A stretch of DNA of 64,000 bases from Mesostigma viride (taxonomy: Eukaryota > Streptophyta > Mesostigmatophyceae > Mesostigmatales > Mesostigmataceae). Under the pieces are notes generated by a model, which did not search any database, was not told the origin of the DNA, and saw only the letters and a program-made list of their open reading frames with translations. Location: assembly GCA_009746045.1 (NCBI GenBank), contig RPFO01000080.1, positions 7,976,207-8,040,206 of the forward strand, given 5' to 3'. Both the position numbers and the translations under genes were made by a program. This document shows positions 13,201-26,925 of this stretch, piece after piece (the first letter of the stretch is position 1; the number at the start of each line of letters is the position of its first letter).

Positions 13201-16200
13201 CATCCATGTACGTAGACAGGCCATGATGACACCATGGGAGCCTGAATCCTCATCATTTACTATTCCTTGACATCCATGTACGTAGACGGGCCATGATGAC
13301 ACCATGGGAGCCTGAATCCTCATCATTTACTATTCCTTGACATCCATGTACGTAGGCCAGCCATGATGACACCATGGGAGCCTGAATCCTCATCATTAAT
13401 TACATAAATGCCAACCATGTACGTAGACAGCCATGATGACACCATGGGAGCCTGAATCCTCATCATTAATTACATAAATGCCAACCATGTACGTAGACAG
13501 CCATGATGACACCATGGGAGCCTGAATCCTCATCATTAATTACATACATGCCATCCATGTACGTAGACAGGCCATGATGACACCATGGGAGCCTGAATCC
13601 TCATCATTTACTATTCCTTGACATCCATGTACGTAGGCCAGCCATGATGACACCATGGGAGCCTGAATCCTCATCATTAATTACATAAATGCCAACCATG
13701 TACGTAGACAAGCCATGATGACACCATGGGAGCCTGAATCCTCATCATTAATTACATAAATGCCATCCATGTACGTAGACGGGCCATGATGACACCATGG
13801 GAGCCTGAATCCTCATCATTTACTATTCCTTGACATCCATGTACGTAGGCCAGCCATGAGACACCATGGGAGCCTGAATCCTCATCATTAATTACATAAA
13901 TGCCAACCATGTACGTAGACAAGCCATGATGACACCATGGGAGCCTGAATCCTCCTCATTAATTACATAAATGCCAACCATGTACGTAGACAAGCCATGA
14001 TGACACCATGGGAGCCTGAATCCTCATCATTAATTACATACATGCCATCCATGTACGTAGACAGGCCATGATGACACCATGGGAGCCTGAATCCTCATCA
14101 TTTACTATTCCTTGACATCCATGTACGTAGGCCAGCCATGGAGACACCATGGGAGCCTGAATCCTCCTCATTAATTACATAAATGCCAACCATGTACGTA
14201 GACAAGCCATGATGACCCATGGGAGCCTGAATCCTCATCATTAATTACATAAATGCCATCCATGTACGTAGACGGGCCATGATGACACCATGGGAGCCTG
14301 AATCCTTATCATTTACTATTCCTTGACATCCATGTACGTAGGCCAGCCATGGAGACACCATGGGAGCCTGAATCCTCATCATTAATTACATAAATGCCAA
14401 CCATGTACGTAGACAAGCCATGATGACACCATGGGAGCCTGAATCCTCCTCATTAATTACATAAATGCCAACCATGTACGTAGACAAGCCATGATGACAC
14501 CATGGGAGCCTGAATCCTCATCATTAATTACATACATGCCATCCATGTACGTAGACAGGCCATGATGACACCATGGGAGCCTGAATCCTCATCATTTACT
14601 ATTCCTTGACATCCATGTACGTAGGCCAGCCATGGAGACACCATGGGAGCCTGAATCCTCCTCATTAATTACATAAATGCCAACCATGTACGTAGACAAG
14701 CCATGATGACACCATGGGAGCCTGAATCCTCATCATTTACTATTCCTTGACATCCATGTACGTAGGCCAGCCATGATGACACCAATGGAGCCTGAATCCT
14801 CCTCGTTAATTACATAAATGCCAACCATGTACGTAGACAAGCCATGATGACCCCATGGGAGCCTGAATCCTCATCATTTACTATTCCTTGACATCCATGT
14901 ACGTAGACGGGCCATGATGACACCATGGGAGCCTGAATCCTCATCATTTACTATTCCTTGACATCCATGTACGTAGGCCAGCCATGATGACACCAATGGA
15001 GCCTGAATCCTCTTCATTTTCTTAATGAGAGGATTCAGGTTACATAAATGCCAACCATGTAGGTAGACAAGCCATGATGACACCATGGGAGCCTGAATCC
15101 TCATCATTTACTATTCCTTGACATCCATGTACGTAGGCCAGCCATGGAGACACCATGGGAGCCTGAATCCTCCTCATTAATTACATAAATGCCAACCATG
15201 TACGTAGACAAGCCATGATGACCCCATGGGAGCCTGAATCCTCATCATTAATTACATAAATGCCATCCATGTAAGTAGACGGGCCATGATGACACCATGG
15301 GAGCCTGAATCCTCCTCATTAATTACATAAATGCCAACCATGTACGTAGACAAGCCATGATGACACCATGGGAGCCTGAATCCTCATCATTAATTACATA
15401 AATGCCATCCATGTACGTAGACGGGCCATGATGACACCATGGGAGCCTGAATCCTCATCATTAATTACATAAATGCCATTCATGTACGTAGGCCAGCCAT
15501 GGAGACACCATGGGAGCCTGAATCCTCATCATTAATTACATACATGCCAACAATGTAGGTAGACAAGCCATGATGACACCATGGGAGCCTGAATCCTCAT
15601 CATTTATTTTATGAGACATCCATGTACGTAGGCCAGCCATGATGACACCATGGGAGCCTGAATCCTCATCATTTCTTTTTCTTTGACATCCATGTACGTA
15701 GGCCAGCCATGATGACACCATGGGAGCCTGAATCCTCCTCATTAATTACATACATGCCATCCATGTACGTACACGGGCCATGATGACACCATGGGAGCCT
15801 GAATCCTCCTCATTTACTATTCCTTGACATCCATGTACGTAGACGGGCCATGATGACACCATGGGAGCCTGAATCCTCATCATTTTTTTTTCTTTGACAT
15901 CCATGTACATACGTAGGCCAGCCATGATGACACCAATGGAGCCTGAATCCTCATCATTAATTACATACATAAATGCCATGATCATCAATGACCCCATGGG
16001 AGCCTGAATCCTCATCATTAAATACATAAATGCCACGGTCCATGTACGTAGACGGGCCATGATGACACCAATGGAGCCTGAATCCTCATCATTAATTACA
16101 TAAATGCCAACCATGTACATACACGGGCAATGATGACACCATGGGAGCCTGAATCCTCATCATTAATTACATAAATGCCAACCATGTACGTAGGCCAGCC

Positions 16201-18720
16201 ATGATGACACTATGGGAGCCTGAATCCTCATCATTAATTTTATACATGCCAACAACACGTAGACGGGCCATAATGACACCACGGGAGCCTGAATCCTCAT
16301 CATTTTTTTCTTTGACATCCATGTACGTAGGCCAGCCATGATGACACCATGGGAGCCTGAATCCTCATCATTTTTTTCTGAGACATCCATGTACGTAGGC
16401 CAGCCATGATGACACCATGGGAGCCTGAATCCTCATCATTAAATACATACATGCCATCCATGTACGTAGACAGGCCATGATGACACCATGGGAGCCTGAA
16501 TCCTCATCATTTACTATTCCTTGACATCCATGTACGTAGACGGGCCATGATGACACCATGGGAGCCTGAATCCTCATCATTTTTTTCTTTGACATCCATG
16601 TACATACGTAGGCCAGCCATGATGACACCAATGGAGCCTGAATTCTCATCATTAATTACATACATGCCATCCATGTACGTAGACAGGCCATGACATCTGA
16701 CACCATGGGAGCCTGAATCCTCATCATTTACTATTCCTTGACATCCATGTACGTAGACGGGCCATGATGACACCATGGGAGCCTGAATCCTCATCATTTA
16801 CTATTCCTTGACATCCATGTACGTAGGCCAGCCATGGAGACACCATGGGAGCCTGAATCCTCATCATTAATTACATAAATGCCAACCATGTACGTAGACA
16901 AGCCATGATGACACCATGGGAGCCTGAATCCTCCTCATTAATTACATAAATGCCAACCATGTACGTAGACAAGCCATGATGACACCATGGGAGCCTGAAT
17001 CCTCATCATTAATTACATACATGCCATCCATGTACGTAGACAGGCCATGATGACACCATGGGAGCCTGAATCCTCATCATTTACTATTCCTTGACATCCA
17101 TGTACGTAGGCCAGCCATGAGACACCATGGGAGCCTGAATCCTCCTCATTAATTACATAAATGCCAACCATGTACGTAGACAAGCCATGATGACCCCATG
17201 GGAGCCTGAATCCTCATCATTAATTACATAAATGCCATCCATGTACGTAGACGGGCCATGATGACACCATGGGAGCCTGAATCCTTATCATTTACTATTC
17301 CTTGACATCCATGTACGTAGGCCAGCCATGGAGACACCATGGGAGCCTGAATCCTCATCATTAATTACATAAATGCCAACCATGTACGTAGACAAGCCAT
17401 GATGACACCATGGGAGCCTGAATCCTCCTCATTAATTACATAAATGCCAACCATGTACGTAGACAAGCCATGATGACACCATGGGAGCCTGAATCCTCAT
17501 CATTAATTACATACATGCCATCCATGTACGTAGACAGGCCATGATGACACCATGGGAGCCTGAATCCTCATCATTTACTATTCCTTGACATCCATGTACG
17601 TAGGCCAGCCATGGAGACACCATGGGAGCCTGAATCCTCCTCATTAATTACATAAATGCCAACCATGTACGTAGACAAGCCATGATGACACCATGGGAGC
17701 CTGAATCCTCATCATTTACTATTCCTTGACATCCATGTACGTAGGCCAGCCATGATGACACCATGGAGCCTGAATCCTCCTCATTAATTACATAAATGCC
17801 AACCATGTACGTAGACAAGCCATGATGACCCATGGGAGCCTGAATCCTCATCATTTACTATTCCTTGACATCCATGTACGTAGACGGGCCATGATGACAC
17901 CATGGGAGCCTGAATCCTCATCATTTACTATTCCTTGACATCCATGTACGTAGGCCAGCCATGATGACACCAATGGAGCCTGAATCCTCTCATTTTCTTA
18001 ATGAGAGGATTCAGGTTACATAAATGCCAACCATGTAGGTAGACAAGCCATGATGACACCATGGGAGCCTGAATCCTCATCATTTACTATTCCTTGACAT
18101 CCATGTACGTAGGCCAGCCATGAGACACCATGGGAGCCTGAATCCTCCTCATTAATTACATAAATGCCAACCATGTACGTAGACAAGCCATGATGACCCA
18201 TGGGAGCCTGAATCCTCATCATTAATTACATAAATGCCATCCATGTACGTAGACGGGCCATGATGACACCATGGGAGCCTGAATCCTCCTCATTAATTAC
18301 ATAAATGCCAACCATGTACGTAGACAAGCCATGATGACACCATGGGAGCCTGAATCCTCATCATTAATTACATAAATGCCATCCATGTACGTAGACGGGC
18401 CATGATGACACCATGGGAGCCTGAATCCTCATCATTAATTACATAAATGCCATTCATGTACGTAGGCCAGCCATGGAGACACCATGGGAGCCTGAATCCT
18501 CATCATTAATTACATACATGCCAACAATGTAGGTAGACAAGCCATGATGACACCATGGGAGCCTGAATCCTCATCATTAATTTTATGAGACATCCATGTA
18601 CGTAGGCCAGCCATGATGACACCATGGGAGCCTGAATCCTCATCATTTCTTTTTTGACATCCATGTACGTAGGCCAGCCATGATGACACCATGGGAGCCT
18701 GAATCCTCCTCATTAATTAC
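10279..18720. repeat. Higher-order duplication inside the satellite (3261 bp and ~2974 bp shifts)
   Basis: A distinctive group of variants (TTTATTTTATGAGACATC followed by TTTCTTTTTCTTTGACATC) sits at 10279-10485, 12275-12481 and 15536-15742, is slightly altered at 18510-18713, and recurs at 23018-23224. A second marker, TTTTCTTAATGAGAGGATTC, lies at about 11756 and 15017. Both marker sets give a shift of exactly 3261 bp between the second and third segments, and 15536 to 18510 is 2974. So the array grew by copying kilobase blocks, not only single units. Confidence 0.85.
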
Positions 18721-21700
18721 ATACATGCCATCCATGTACGTACACGGGCCATGATGACACCATGGGAGCCTGAATCCTCCTCATTTACTATTCCTTGACA
18801 TCCATGTACGTAGACGGGCCATGATGACACCATGGGAGCCTGAATCCTCATCATTTTTTTTCTTTGACATCCATGTACATACGTAGGCCAGCCATGATGA
18901 CACCATGGAGCCTGAATCCTCATCATTAATTACATACATAAATGCCATGATCATCAATGACACCATGGGAGCCTGAATCCTCATCATTTACATAATGCCA
19001 CATCCATGTACGTAGACGGGCCATGATGACACCATGGGAGCCTGAATCCTCATCATTAATTACATAAATGCCAACCATGTACATACACGGGCCATGATGA
19101 CACCATGGGAGCCTGAATCCTCATCATTAATTACATAAATGCCAACCATGTACGTAGGCCAGCCATGATGACACCATGGGAGCCTGAATCCTCATCATTA
19201 ATTTTACATGCCACAACACGTAGACGGGCCATGATGACACCATGGGAGCCTGAATCCTCATCATTTTTTTTTCTTTGACATCCATGTACGTAGGCCAGCC
19301 ATGATGACACCATGGGAGCCTGAATCCTCATCATTTTTTCTGAACATCCATGTACGTAGGCCAGCCATGATGACACCATGGAGCCTGAATCCTCATCATT
19401 AATTACATACATGCCATCCATGTACGTAGACAGGCCATGATGACACCATGGGAGCCTGAATCCTCATCATTTACTATTCCTTGACATCCATGTACGTAGG
19501 GCCATGATGACACCATGGGAGCCTGAATCCTCATCATTTTACATGACATCCATGTACATACGTAGGCCAGCCATGATGACACCATGGAGCCTGAATCCTC
19601 ATCATTAATTACATACATGCCATCCATGTACGTAGACAGGCCATGATGACACCATGGGAGCCTGAATCCTCATCATTTACTATTCCTTGACATCCATGTA
19701 CGTAGACGGGCCATGATGACACCATGGGAGCCTGAATCCTCATCATTATTCCTTGACATCCATGTACGTAGGCCAGCCATGAGACACCATGGGAGCCTGA
19801 ATCCTCATCATTAATTACATAAATGCCATCCATGTACGTAGACGGGCCATGATGACACCATGGGAGCCTGAATCCTCCTCATTAATTACATAAATGCCAA
19901 CCATGTACGTAGACAAGCCATGATGACACCATGGGAGCCTGAATCCTCATCATTTACTATTCCTTGACATCCATGTACGTAGGCCAGCCATGATGACACC
20001 AATGGAGCCTGAATCCTCCTCGTTAATTACATAAATGCCAACCATGTACGTAGACAAGCCATGATGACCCCATGGGAGCCTGAATCCTCATCATTTACTA
20101 TTCCTTGACATCCATGTACGTAGACGGGCCATGATGACACCATGGGAGCCTGAATCCTCATCATTTACTATTCCTTGACATCCATGTACGTAGGCCAGCC
20201 ATGATGACACCAATGGAGCCTGAATCCTCATCATTAATTACATACATAAATGCCATGATCATCAATGACCCCATGGGAGCCTGAATCCTCATCATTAAAT
20301 ACATAAATGCCACGGTCCATGTACGTAGACGGGCCATGATGACACCAATGGAGCCTGAATCCTCATCATTAATTACATAAATGCCAACCATGTACATACA
20401 CGGGCAATGATGACACCATGGGAGCCTGAATCCTCATCATTAATTACATAAATGCCAACCATGTACGTAGGCCAGCCATGATGACACTATGGGAGCCTGA
20501 ATCCTCATCATTAATTTCATACATGCCAACAACACGTAGACGGGCCATAATGACACCACGGGAGCCTGAATCCTCATCATTTTTTTTTCTTTGACATCCA
20601 TGTACGTAGGCCAGCCATGATGACACCATGGGAGCCTGAATCCTCATCATTTTTTTTCTGAGACATCCATGTACGTAGGCCAGCCATGATGACACCATGG
20701 GAGCCTGAATCCTCATCATTAAATACATACATGCCATCCATGTACGTAGACAGGCCATGATGACACCATGGGAGCCTGAATCCTCATCATTTACTATTCC
20801 TTGACATCCATGTACGTAGACGGGCCATGATGACACCATGGGAGCCTGAATCCTCATCATTTTTTTTTCTTTGACATCCATGTACATACGTAGGCCAGCC
20901 ATGATGACACCAATGGAGCCTGAATTCTCATCATTAATTACATACATGCCATCCATGTACGTAGACAGGCCATGACATCTGACACCATGGGAGCCTGAAT
21001 CCTCATCATTTACTATTCCTTGACATCCATGTACGTAGACGGGCCATGATGACACCATGGGAGCCTGAATCCTCATCATTTTTTTTTCTTTGACATCCAT
21101 GTACATACGTAGGCCAGCCATGATGACACCAATGGAGCCTGAATCCTCATCATTAATTACATACATAAATGCCAACCATGTACATACACGGGCAATGATG
21201 ACACCAATGGAGCCTGAATCCTCATCATTAATTACATAAATGCCAACCATGTACATACACGGGCAATGATGACACCATGGGAGCCTGAATCCTCATCATT
21301 TTTTTTTTCTTTGACATCCATGTACATACGTAGGCCAGCCATGATGACACCAATGGAGCCTGAATCCTCATCATTAATTACATACATGCCATCCATGTAC
21401 GTAGACAAGCCATGATGACACCATGGGAGCCTGAATCCTCATCATTAATTACATACATGCCATCCATGTACGTAGACAGGCCATGATGACACCATGGGAG
21501 CCTGAATCCTCATCATTTACTATTCCTTGACATCCATGTACGTAGGCCAGCCATGGAGACACCATGGGAGCCTGAATCCTCCTCATTAATTACATAAATG
21601 CCAACCATGTACGTAGACAAGCCATGATGACCCCATGGGAGCCTGAATCCTCATCATTAATTACATAAATGCCATCCATGTACGTAGACGGGCCATGATG

Positions 21701-23673
21701 ACACCATGGGAGCCTGAATCCTCCTCATTAATTACATAAATGCCAACCATGTACGTAGACAAGCCATGATGACACCATGGGAGCCTGAATCCTCATCATT
21801 TACTATTCCTTGACATCCATGTACGTAGGCCAGCCATGATGACACCAATGGAGCCTGAATCCTCCTCGTTAATTACATAAATGCCAACCATGTACGTAGA
21901 CAAGCCATGATGACCCCATGGGAGCCTGAATCCTCATCATTTACTATTCCTTGACATCCATGTACGTAGACGGGCCATGATGACACCATGGGAGCCTGAA
22001 TCCTCATCATTTACTATTCCTTGACATCCATGTACGTAGGCCAGCCATGATGACACCAATGGAGCCTGAATCCTCTTCATTTTCTTAATGAGAGGATTCA
22101 GGTTACATAAATGCCAACCATGTAGGTAGACAAGCCATGATGACACCATGGGAGCCTGAATCCTCATCATTAAATACATAAATGCCATCCATGTACGTAG
22201 GCCAGCCATGGAGACACCATGGGAGCCTGAATCCTCCTCATTAATTACATAAATGCCAACCATGTACGTAGACAAGCCATGATGACACCATGGGAGCCTG
22301 AATCCTCATCATTTACTATTCCTTGACATCCATGTACGTAGGCCAGCCATGATGACACCAATGGAGCCTGAATCCTCCTCGTTAATTACATAAATGCCAA
22401 CCATGTACGTAGACAAGCCATGATGACCCCATGGGAGCCTGAATCCTCATCATTTACTATTCCTTGACATCCATGTACGTAGACGGGCCATGATGACACC
22501 ATGGGAGCCTGAATCCTCTTCATTAATTACATAAATGCCAACCATGTACGTAGACGGGCCATGATGACACCATGGGAGCCTGAATCCTCATCATTTTTTT
22601 TATGAAACATCCATGTACGTAGGCCAGCCATGATGACACCATGGGAGCCTGAATCCTCATCATTTTTTTTTCTTTGACATCCATGTACGTAGACGGGCCA
22701 TGATGACACCATGGGAGCCTGAATCCTCATCATTAATTACATACATGCCATCCATGTACGTACACGGGCCATGATGACACCATGGGAGCCTGAATCCTCA
22801 TCATTTACTATTCCTTGACATCCATGTACGTAGGCCAGCCATGGAGACACCATGGGAGCCTGAATCCTCCTCGTTTTACATAAATGCCAACCATGTACGT
22901 AGACAAGCCATGATGACCCCATGGGAGCCTGAATCCTCATCATTAATTACATAAATGCCATTCATGTACGTAGGCCAGCCATGGAGACACCATGGGAGCC
23001 TGAATCCTCATCATTAATTACATACATGCCAACAATGTAGGTAGACAAGCCATGATGACACCATGGGAGCCTGAATCCTCATCATTTATTTTATGAGACA
23101 TCCATGTACGTAGGCCAGCCATGATGACACCATGGGAGCCTGAATCCTCATCATTTCTTTTTCTTTGACATCCATGTACGTAGGCCAGCCATGATGACAC
23201 CATGGGAGCCTGAATCCTCCTCATTAATTACATACATGCCATCCATGTACGTACACGGGCCATGATGACACCATGGGAGCCTGAATCCTCCTCATTTACT
23301 ATTCCTTGACATCCATGTACGTAGGCCAGCCATGGAGACACCATGGGAGCCTGAATCCTCATCATTAATTACATAAATGCCAACCATGTACGTAGACAAG
23401 CCATGATGACACCATGGGAGCCTGAATCCTCCTCATTAATTACATAAATGCCAACCATGTACGTAGACAAGCCATGATGACACCATGGGAGCCTGAATCC
23501 TCATCATTAATTACATACATGCCATCCATGTACGTAGACAGGCCATGATGACACCATGGGAGCCTGAATCCTCATCATTTACTATTCCTTGACATCCATG
23601 TACGTAGGCCAGCCATGGAGACACCATGGGAGCCTGAATCCTCATCATTAAATACATAAATGCCATCCATGTA

Positions 23674-24713
23674 ATTAATGATGAGGATTCAGGCTCCCAT
23701 GGTGTCATCATGGCCCGTCTACGTACATGGATGTCAAGGAATAGTAAATGATGAGGATTCAGGCTCCCATGGTGTCATCATGGCTTGTCTACGTACATGG
23801 TTGGCATTTATGTAATTAACGAGGAGGATTCAGGCTCCCATAATGTCTCCATGGCTGGCCTACGTACATGGATGTCAAGGAATAGTAAATGATGAGGATT
23901 CAGGCTCCCATGGTGTCATCATGGCCCGTCTACGTACATGGATGGCATGTATGTAATTAATGATGAGGATTCAGGCTCCCATGGTGTCATCATGGCCCGT
24001 CTACGTATATGGATGTCAAAGAAAAAAAAATGACGAGGATTCAGGCTCCCATGGTGTCATCATGGCTGGCCTACGTACATGGATGTCTCATAAAAAAAAT
24101 GATGAGGATTCAGGCTCCCATGGTGTCATCATGGCCCGTCTACGTACATGGTTGGCATTTATGTAATTAATGATGAGGATTCAGGCTCCCATGGTGTCAT
24201 CATGGCCTGTCTACGTACATGGATGGCATGTATGTATTTAATGATGAGGATTCAGGCTCCCATGGTGTCATCATGGCTGGCCTACGTACATGGATGTCTC
24301 AGAAAAAAAATGTGGAGGATTCAGGCTCCCATGGTGTCATCATGGCTGGCCTACGTACATGGATGTCTCATAAAATAAATGATGAGGATTCAGGCTCCCG
24401 TGGTGTCATTATGGCCCGTCTACGTGTTGTTGGCATGTATGAAATTAATGATGAGGATTCAGGCTCCCATAGTGTCATCATGGCTGGCCTACGTACATGG
24501 TTGGCATTTATGTATTTAATGATGAGGATTCAGGCTCCCATGGTGTCATCATGGCTTGTCTATGTACATGGTTGGCATTTATGTAATTAATGATGAGGAT
24601 TCAGGCTCCATTGGTGTCATCATGGCCCGTCTACGTACATGGGTGGCATTTATGTATTTAATGATGAGGATTTAGGCTCCCATGGGGTCATCATGGCTTG
24701 TCTACGTACATGG
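23674..24713 (-). repeat. Inverted segment of the satellite array
   Basis: At about 23673 the direction reverses abruptly: ...GCCATCCATGTA is followed at once by ATTAATGATGAGGATTCAGG, the complementary strand of the unit. About 14-15 reversed units follow, mirroring the first ~1 kb at 7595-8640, before the right-arm spacer. Confidence 0.95.
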
Positions 24714-24991
24714 AGTCATATTGATTCATGGAACAATGAGATACCATTCTTAATTGAAAATTGTTCTTGATACTTTCACATGCATGCCCGGAATCGTGAA
24801 TTTGTGCGGGTTTCCATGATGACAATCCTCATTGAATTCTTGAGCACACAATATTGAGCAATTTAGGGGCACTTCGGCAATGTTGACCATTTTCATTCAT
24901 GATCAATAAAATTAACATTTAATGCAATAAATACATATTCCACTCATTTTAATAAACCATGCAAAAACTTTACAAGCACGCTCAAGCTAGG
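24714..24991. other. Spacer, right arm
   Basis: Reverse complement of the left-arm spacer at 7320-7594. No gene or RNA is seen. Confidence 0.8.
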
Positions 24992-25766
24992 GGTGGGCTG
25001 GCATGCACGCGTGGGTGTGGGGGTGGGCTGGCATGCATGCGTGGGTGTGGGGGTGGGCTGGCATGCACGTGTGGGTGTGGGGGTGGGCTGGCATGCATGC
25101 GTGGGTGTGGGGTTGGGCTAGCCTGCATGCGTGGGTGTGGGGGGGGCTGGCATGCATGCGTGGGTGTGTGTGGGGGGCTAGCATGCATGCGTAAGTGTGG
25201 GGGGGGGCTGGCATGCATGCGTGGGTGTGGGGGGGGCTGGCATGCATGCGTGGGTGTGTGTGGGGGGCTAGCATGCATGCGTAAGTGTGGGGGGGGCTGG
25301 CATGCATGCGTGGGTGTGTATGGGGGCTGGCATGCATGCGTGGGTGTGTGTGGGGGGCTAGCATGCATGCGTGGGTGTGTGGGGGGGCTGTCATGCATGC
25401 GTGGGTGTGTGTGGGGGCTGGCATCCATGCGTGGGTGTGTGGGGGGGCTAGCATGCATGCGTGGGTGTGGGGGTGGGCTAGCATGCATGCGTGGGTGTGG
25501 GGGGGGCGGTCATGCATGCGTGGGTGTGTGGGGGGGCTGGCATGCATGCGTGGGTGTGTGGGGGGGCTAGCATGCATGCGTGGGTGTGGGGGTGGGCTAG
25601 CATGCATGCGTGGGTGTGAGTGTGGGCTAGCATGCATGCGTGGGTGTGGGGGGGGCTAGCATGCATGCGTGGGTGTGGGGGGGCCGGGGCCGGGGCTAGC
25701 ATGCATGCGTGGGTGTGGGGGTGGGCTAGCATGCATGCGTGGGTGTGGGGGGGGCTAGCACGCCCC
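24992..25766 (+). repeat. 30-bp minisatellite, right arm (~25 units)
   Basis: Reverse complement of the left array with fewer units: about 775 bp against about 978 bp on the left. The missing material includes one copy of the ~210-bp block. The variant order, including a GGGGCCGGGGCCGGGGC unit near 25681 matched at about 6404 on the left, is otherwise conserved, so the arms share a recent origin. Confidence 0.95.
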
Positions 25767-25975
25767 ACCCCTCCATCGGCACAGCCAGCCTTGTGAGTCT
25801 ACCCTTAACAACAAGGCTGGTAGGACGACACGCCTGAGCAGCATATGTCATGCCTATCTCAGGCTAATAATGTGTGATTTTGTGCCAACAACCAAGTTGT
25901 TCCACCCAACAACACATTATAAACCCTCTTCCAAAATGCCCAACAAGCCGGACACGTGGAGGACCACACACGCAG

Positions 25976-25984
25976 TATATAAAG
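25976..25984 (+). promoter_or_regulatory. TATA-box candidate, right arm
   Basis: TATATAAAG followed by AGAAAATAAG, facing the right tip. A transcript starting about 30 bases downstream would run through the open frames at 26294-26476 and 26425-26925. The same nonamer occurs at 27325-27333, which hints at a preferred TATA form in this genome. Confidence 0.45.
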
Positions 25985-26424
25985 AGAAAATAAGCTGACT
26001 TTTTATCCAGCCAACCTGTGGCTAGCTGCTCTGGTTAGCATGACAAATGCTAACATTTACTCAGTGGGAAAGGTGAAGAGACCATTGGAACAGCCTACCT
26101 GACGCATGTGCCACCAAAGCATTGTGTCCCGCAAAATGCACACTGCCTCCTTTCTAACAAGCACGAGCCGCTCTCTTTAGGAGACAGGTGCCAGCTCGTC
26201 AGTGTCTGGGGAAAATGATGCCGCTGCTTAGGAAGACCGCGTGAATTTCCTCGAACACAACTGTCTATAAAGCAAAAGAAATTTCAGAGAAGCATGGAAA
26301 TAAAAGCATTACACCTTCCCGACAGGTTGTGGGCCACGCGCTGCAGCAAGCCAGCCACGTCACAGACGAACTTGCTTAAAAACATCCAGGAATCCAGCGA
26401 TGCAGCGCCAGGACCCGCAACTTC

Positions 26425-26925
26425 ATGGCTGCATCTGGCCGGAAAGAAGGCAAAAAGCTTACGCTCAACGAGGTAAGAAAGCAGGAAAGCGCTATCTTAG
26501 GACGTTTAATACAAGAACGTACCATAACGGGCATTTATTCGTGCCCAGGCGCACAAGAAAGGCCACCCTTTCATGGAGAGGTCGGGCGCGCATGGCGCAG
26601 GCCTAATGTTATCTTACCGCAAAATGACGGGAAAGGTAAAGATAGCAGCGGGAATTTTTACGGCTTTAGAAACATCATTAAACTAGCTTCCATTAGGACC
26701 ATCAAAACTGGCAACAATCGACAATCAACACCTGCAGGCATCAATTATACTTTATTCATCCCGACAGAAATTCAGGCCGGACCCCCCCTGCCGATGGTAA
26801 AGAAAAAAAGCCCGCGACATTATAGATCGCAACTATCCCGCCATAAATTAGAATCAGTAACTAATTTTCTCCAACAATCGAGCATTTCTGCTTTCCGCGT
26901 GCCAGATTTGTCACGTTTCGTCTAA
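26425..26925 (+). CDS. Arm-tip ORF, 166 codons, unknown function
   Basis: Begins MAASGRKEGKKLTLNEVRKQ and ends ...RVPDLSRFV at the very tip of the right arm. It is basic, with no transmembrane segment, no recognised catalytic motif and no similarity I know. A good 5' splice-site sequence (GAG/GTAAGA) lies at about 26469, so it might be an intron-containing or non-coding transcript instead. An overlapping 60-codon frame at 26294-26476 starts MEIKALHLPDRLW. The left-arm copy is frameshifted, which weakens the coding case. The outward TATA candidate about 450 bases upstream is the main supporting context. Confidence 0.3.
   Translation: MAASGRKEGKKLTLNEVRKQESAILGRLIQERTITGIYSCPGAQERPPFHGEVGRAWRRPNVILPQNDGKGKDSSGNFYGFRNIIKLASIRTIKTGNNRQSTPAGINYTLFIPTEIQAGPPLPMVKKKSPRHYRSQLSRHKLESVTNFLQQSSISAFRVPDLSRFV

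Larger units (their letters stand above)
7595..24713. repeat. 71-bp satellite array, ~240 units
   Basis: The unit contains CATGTACGTAGACGGGCCAT, then GATGACACCATGGGAGCC, then TGAATCCTCATCATTAATTA, then CATAAATGCCAAC or CATACATGCCATC. Counting one unit base by base gives 71. The main variants replace TTAATTACATAAATGCC with TTTACTATTCCTTGACATC or a T-rich TTTTTTTCTTTGACATC linker, replace ACGGGCC with GGCCAGCC or ACAAGCC, and swap GATGAC for GAGAC. Because 71 is not a multiple of three, the DEDSGS-rich frames rotate between units, so the array is non-coding. Confidence 0.97.

Noticed and set aside
7793-24590. Dozens of frames containing NDEDSGSHGVIMA
   Set aside because: The 71-bp unit rotates the frame each repeat, and the peptides are the three translations of one satellite.
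7595-24713. CRISPR array
   Set aside because: There are no unique spacers of constant length between short repeats, the whole unit is repeated, and the genome is eukaryotic with no cas genes.
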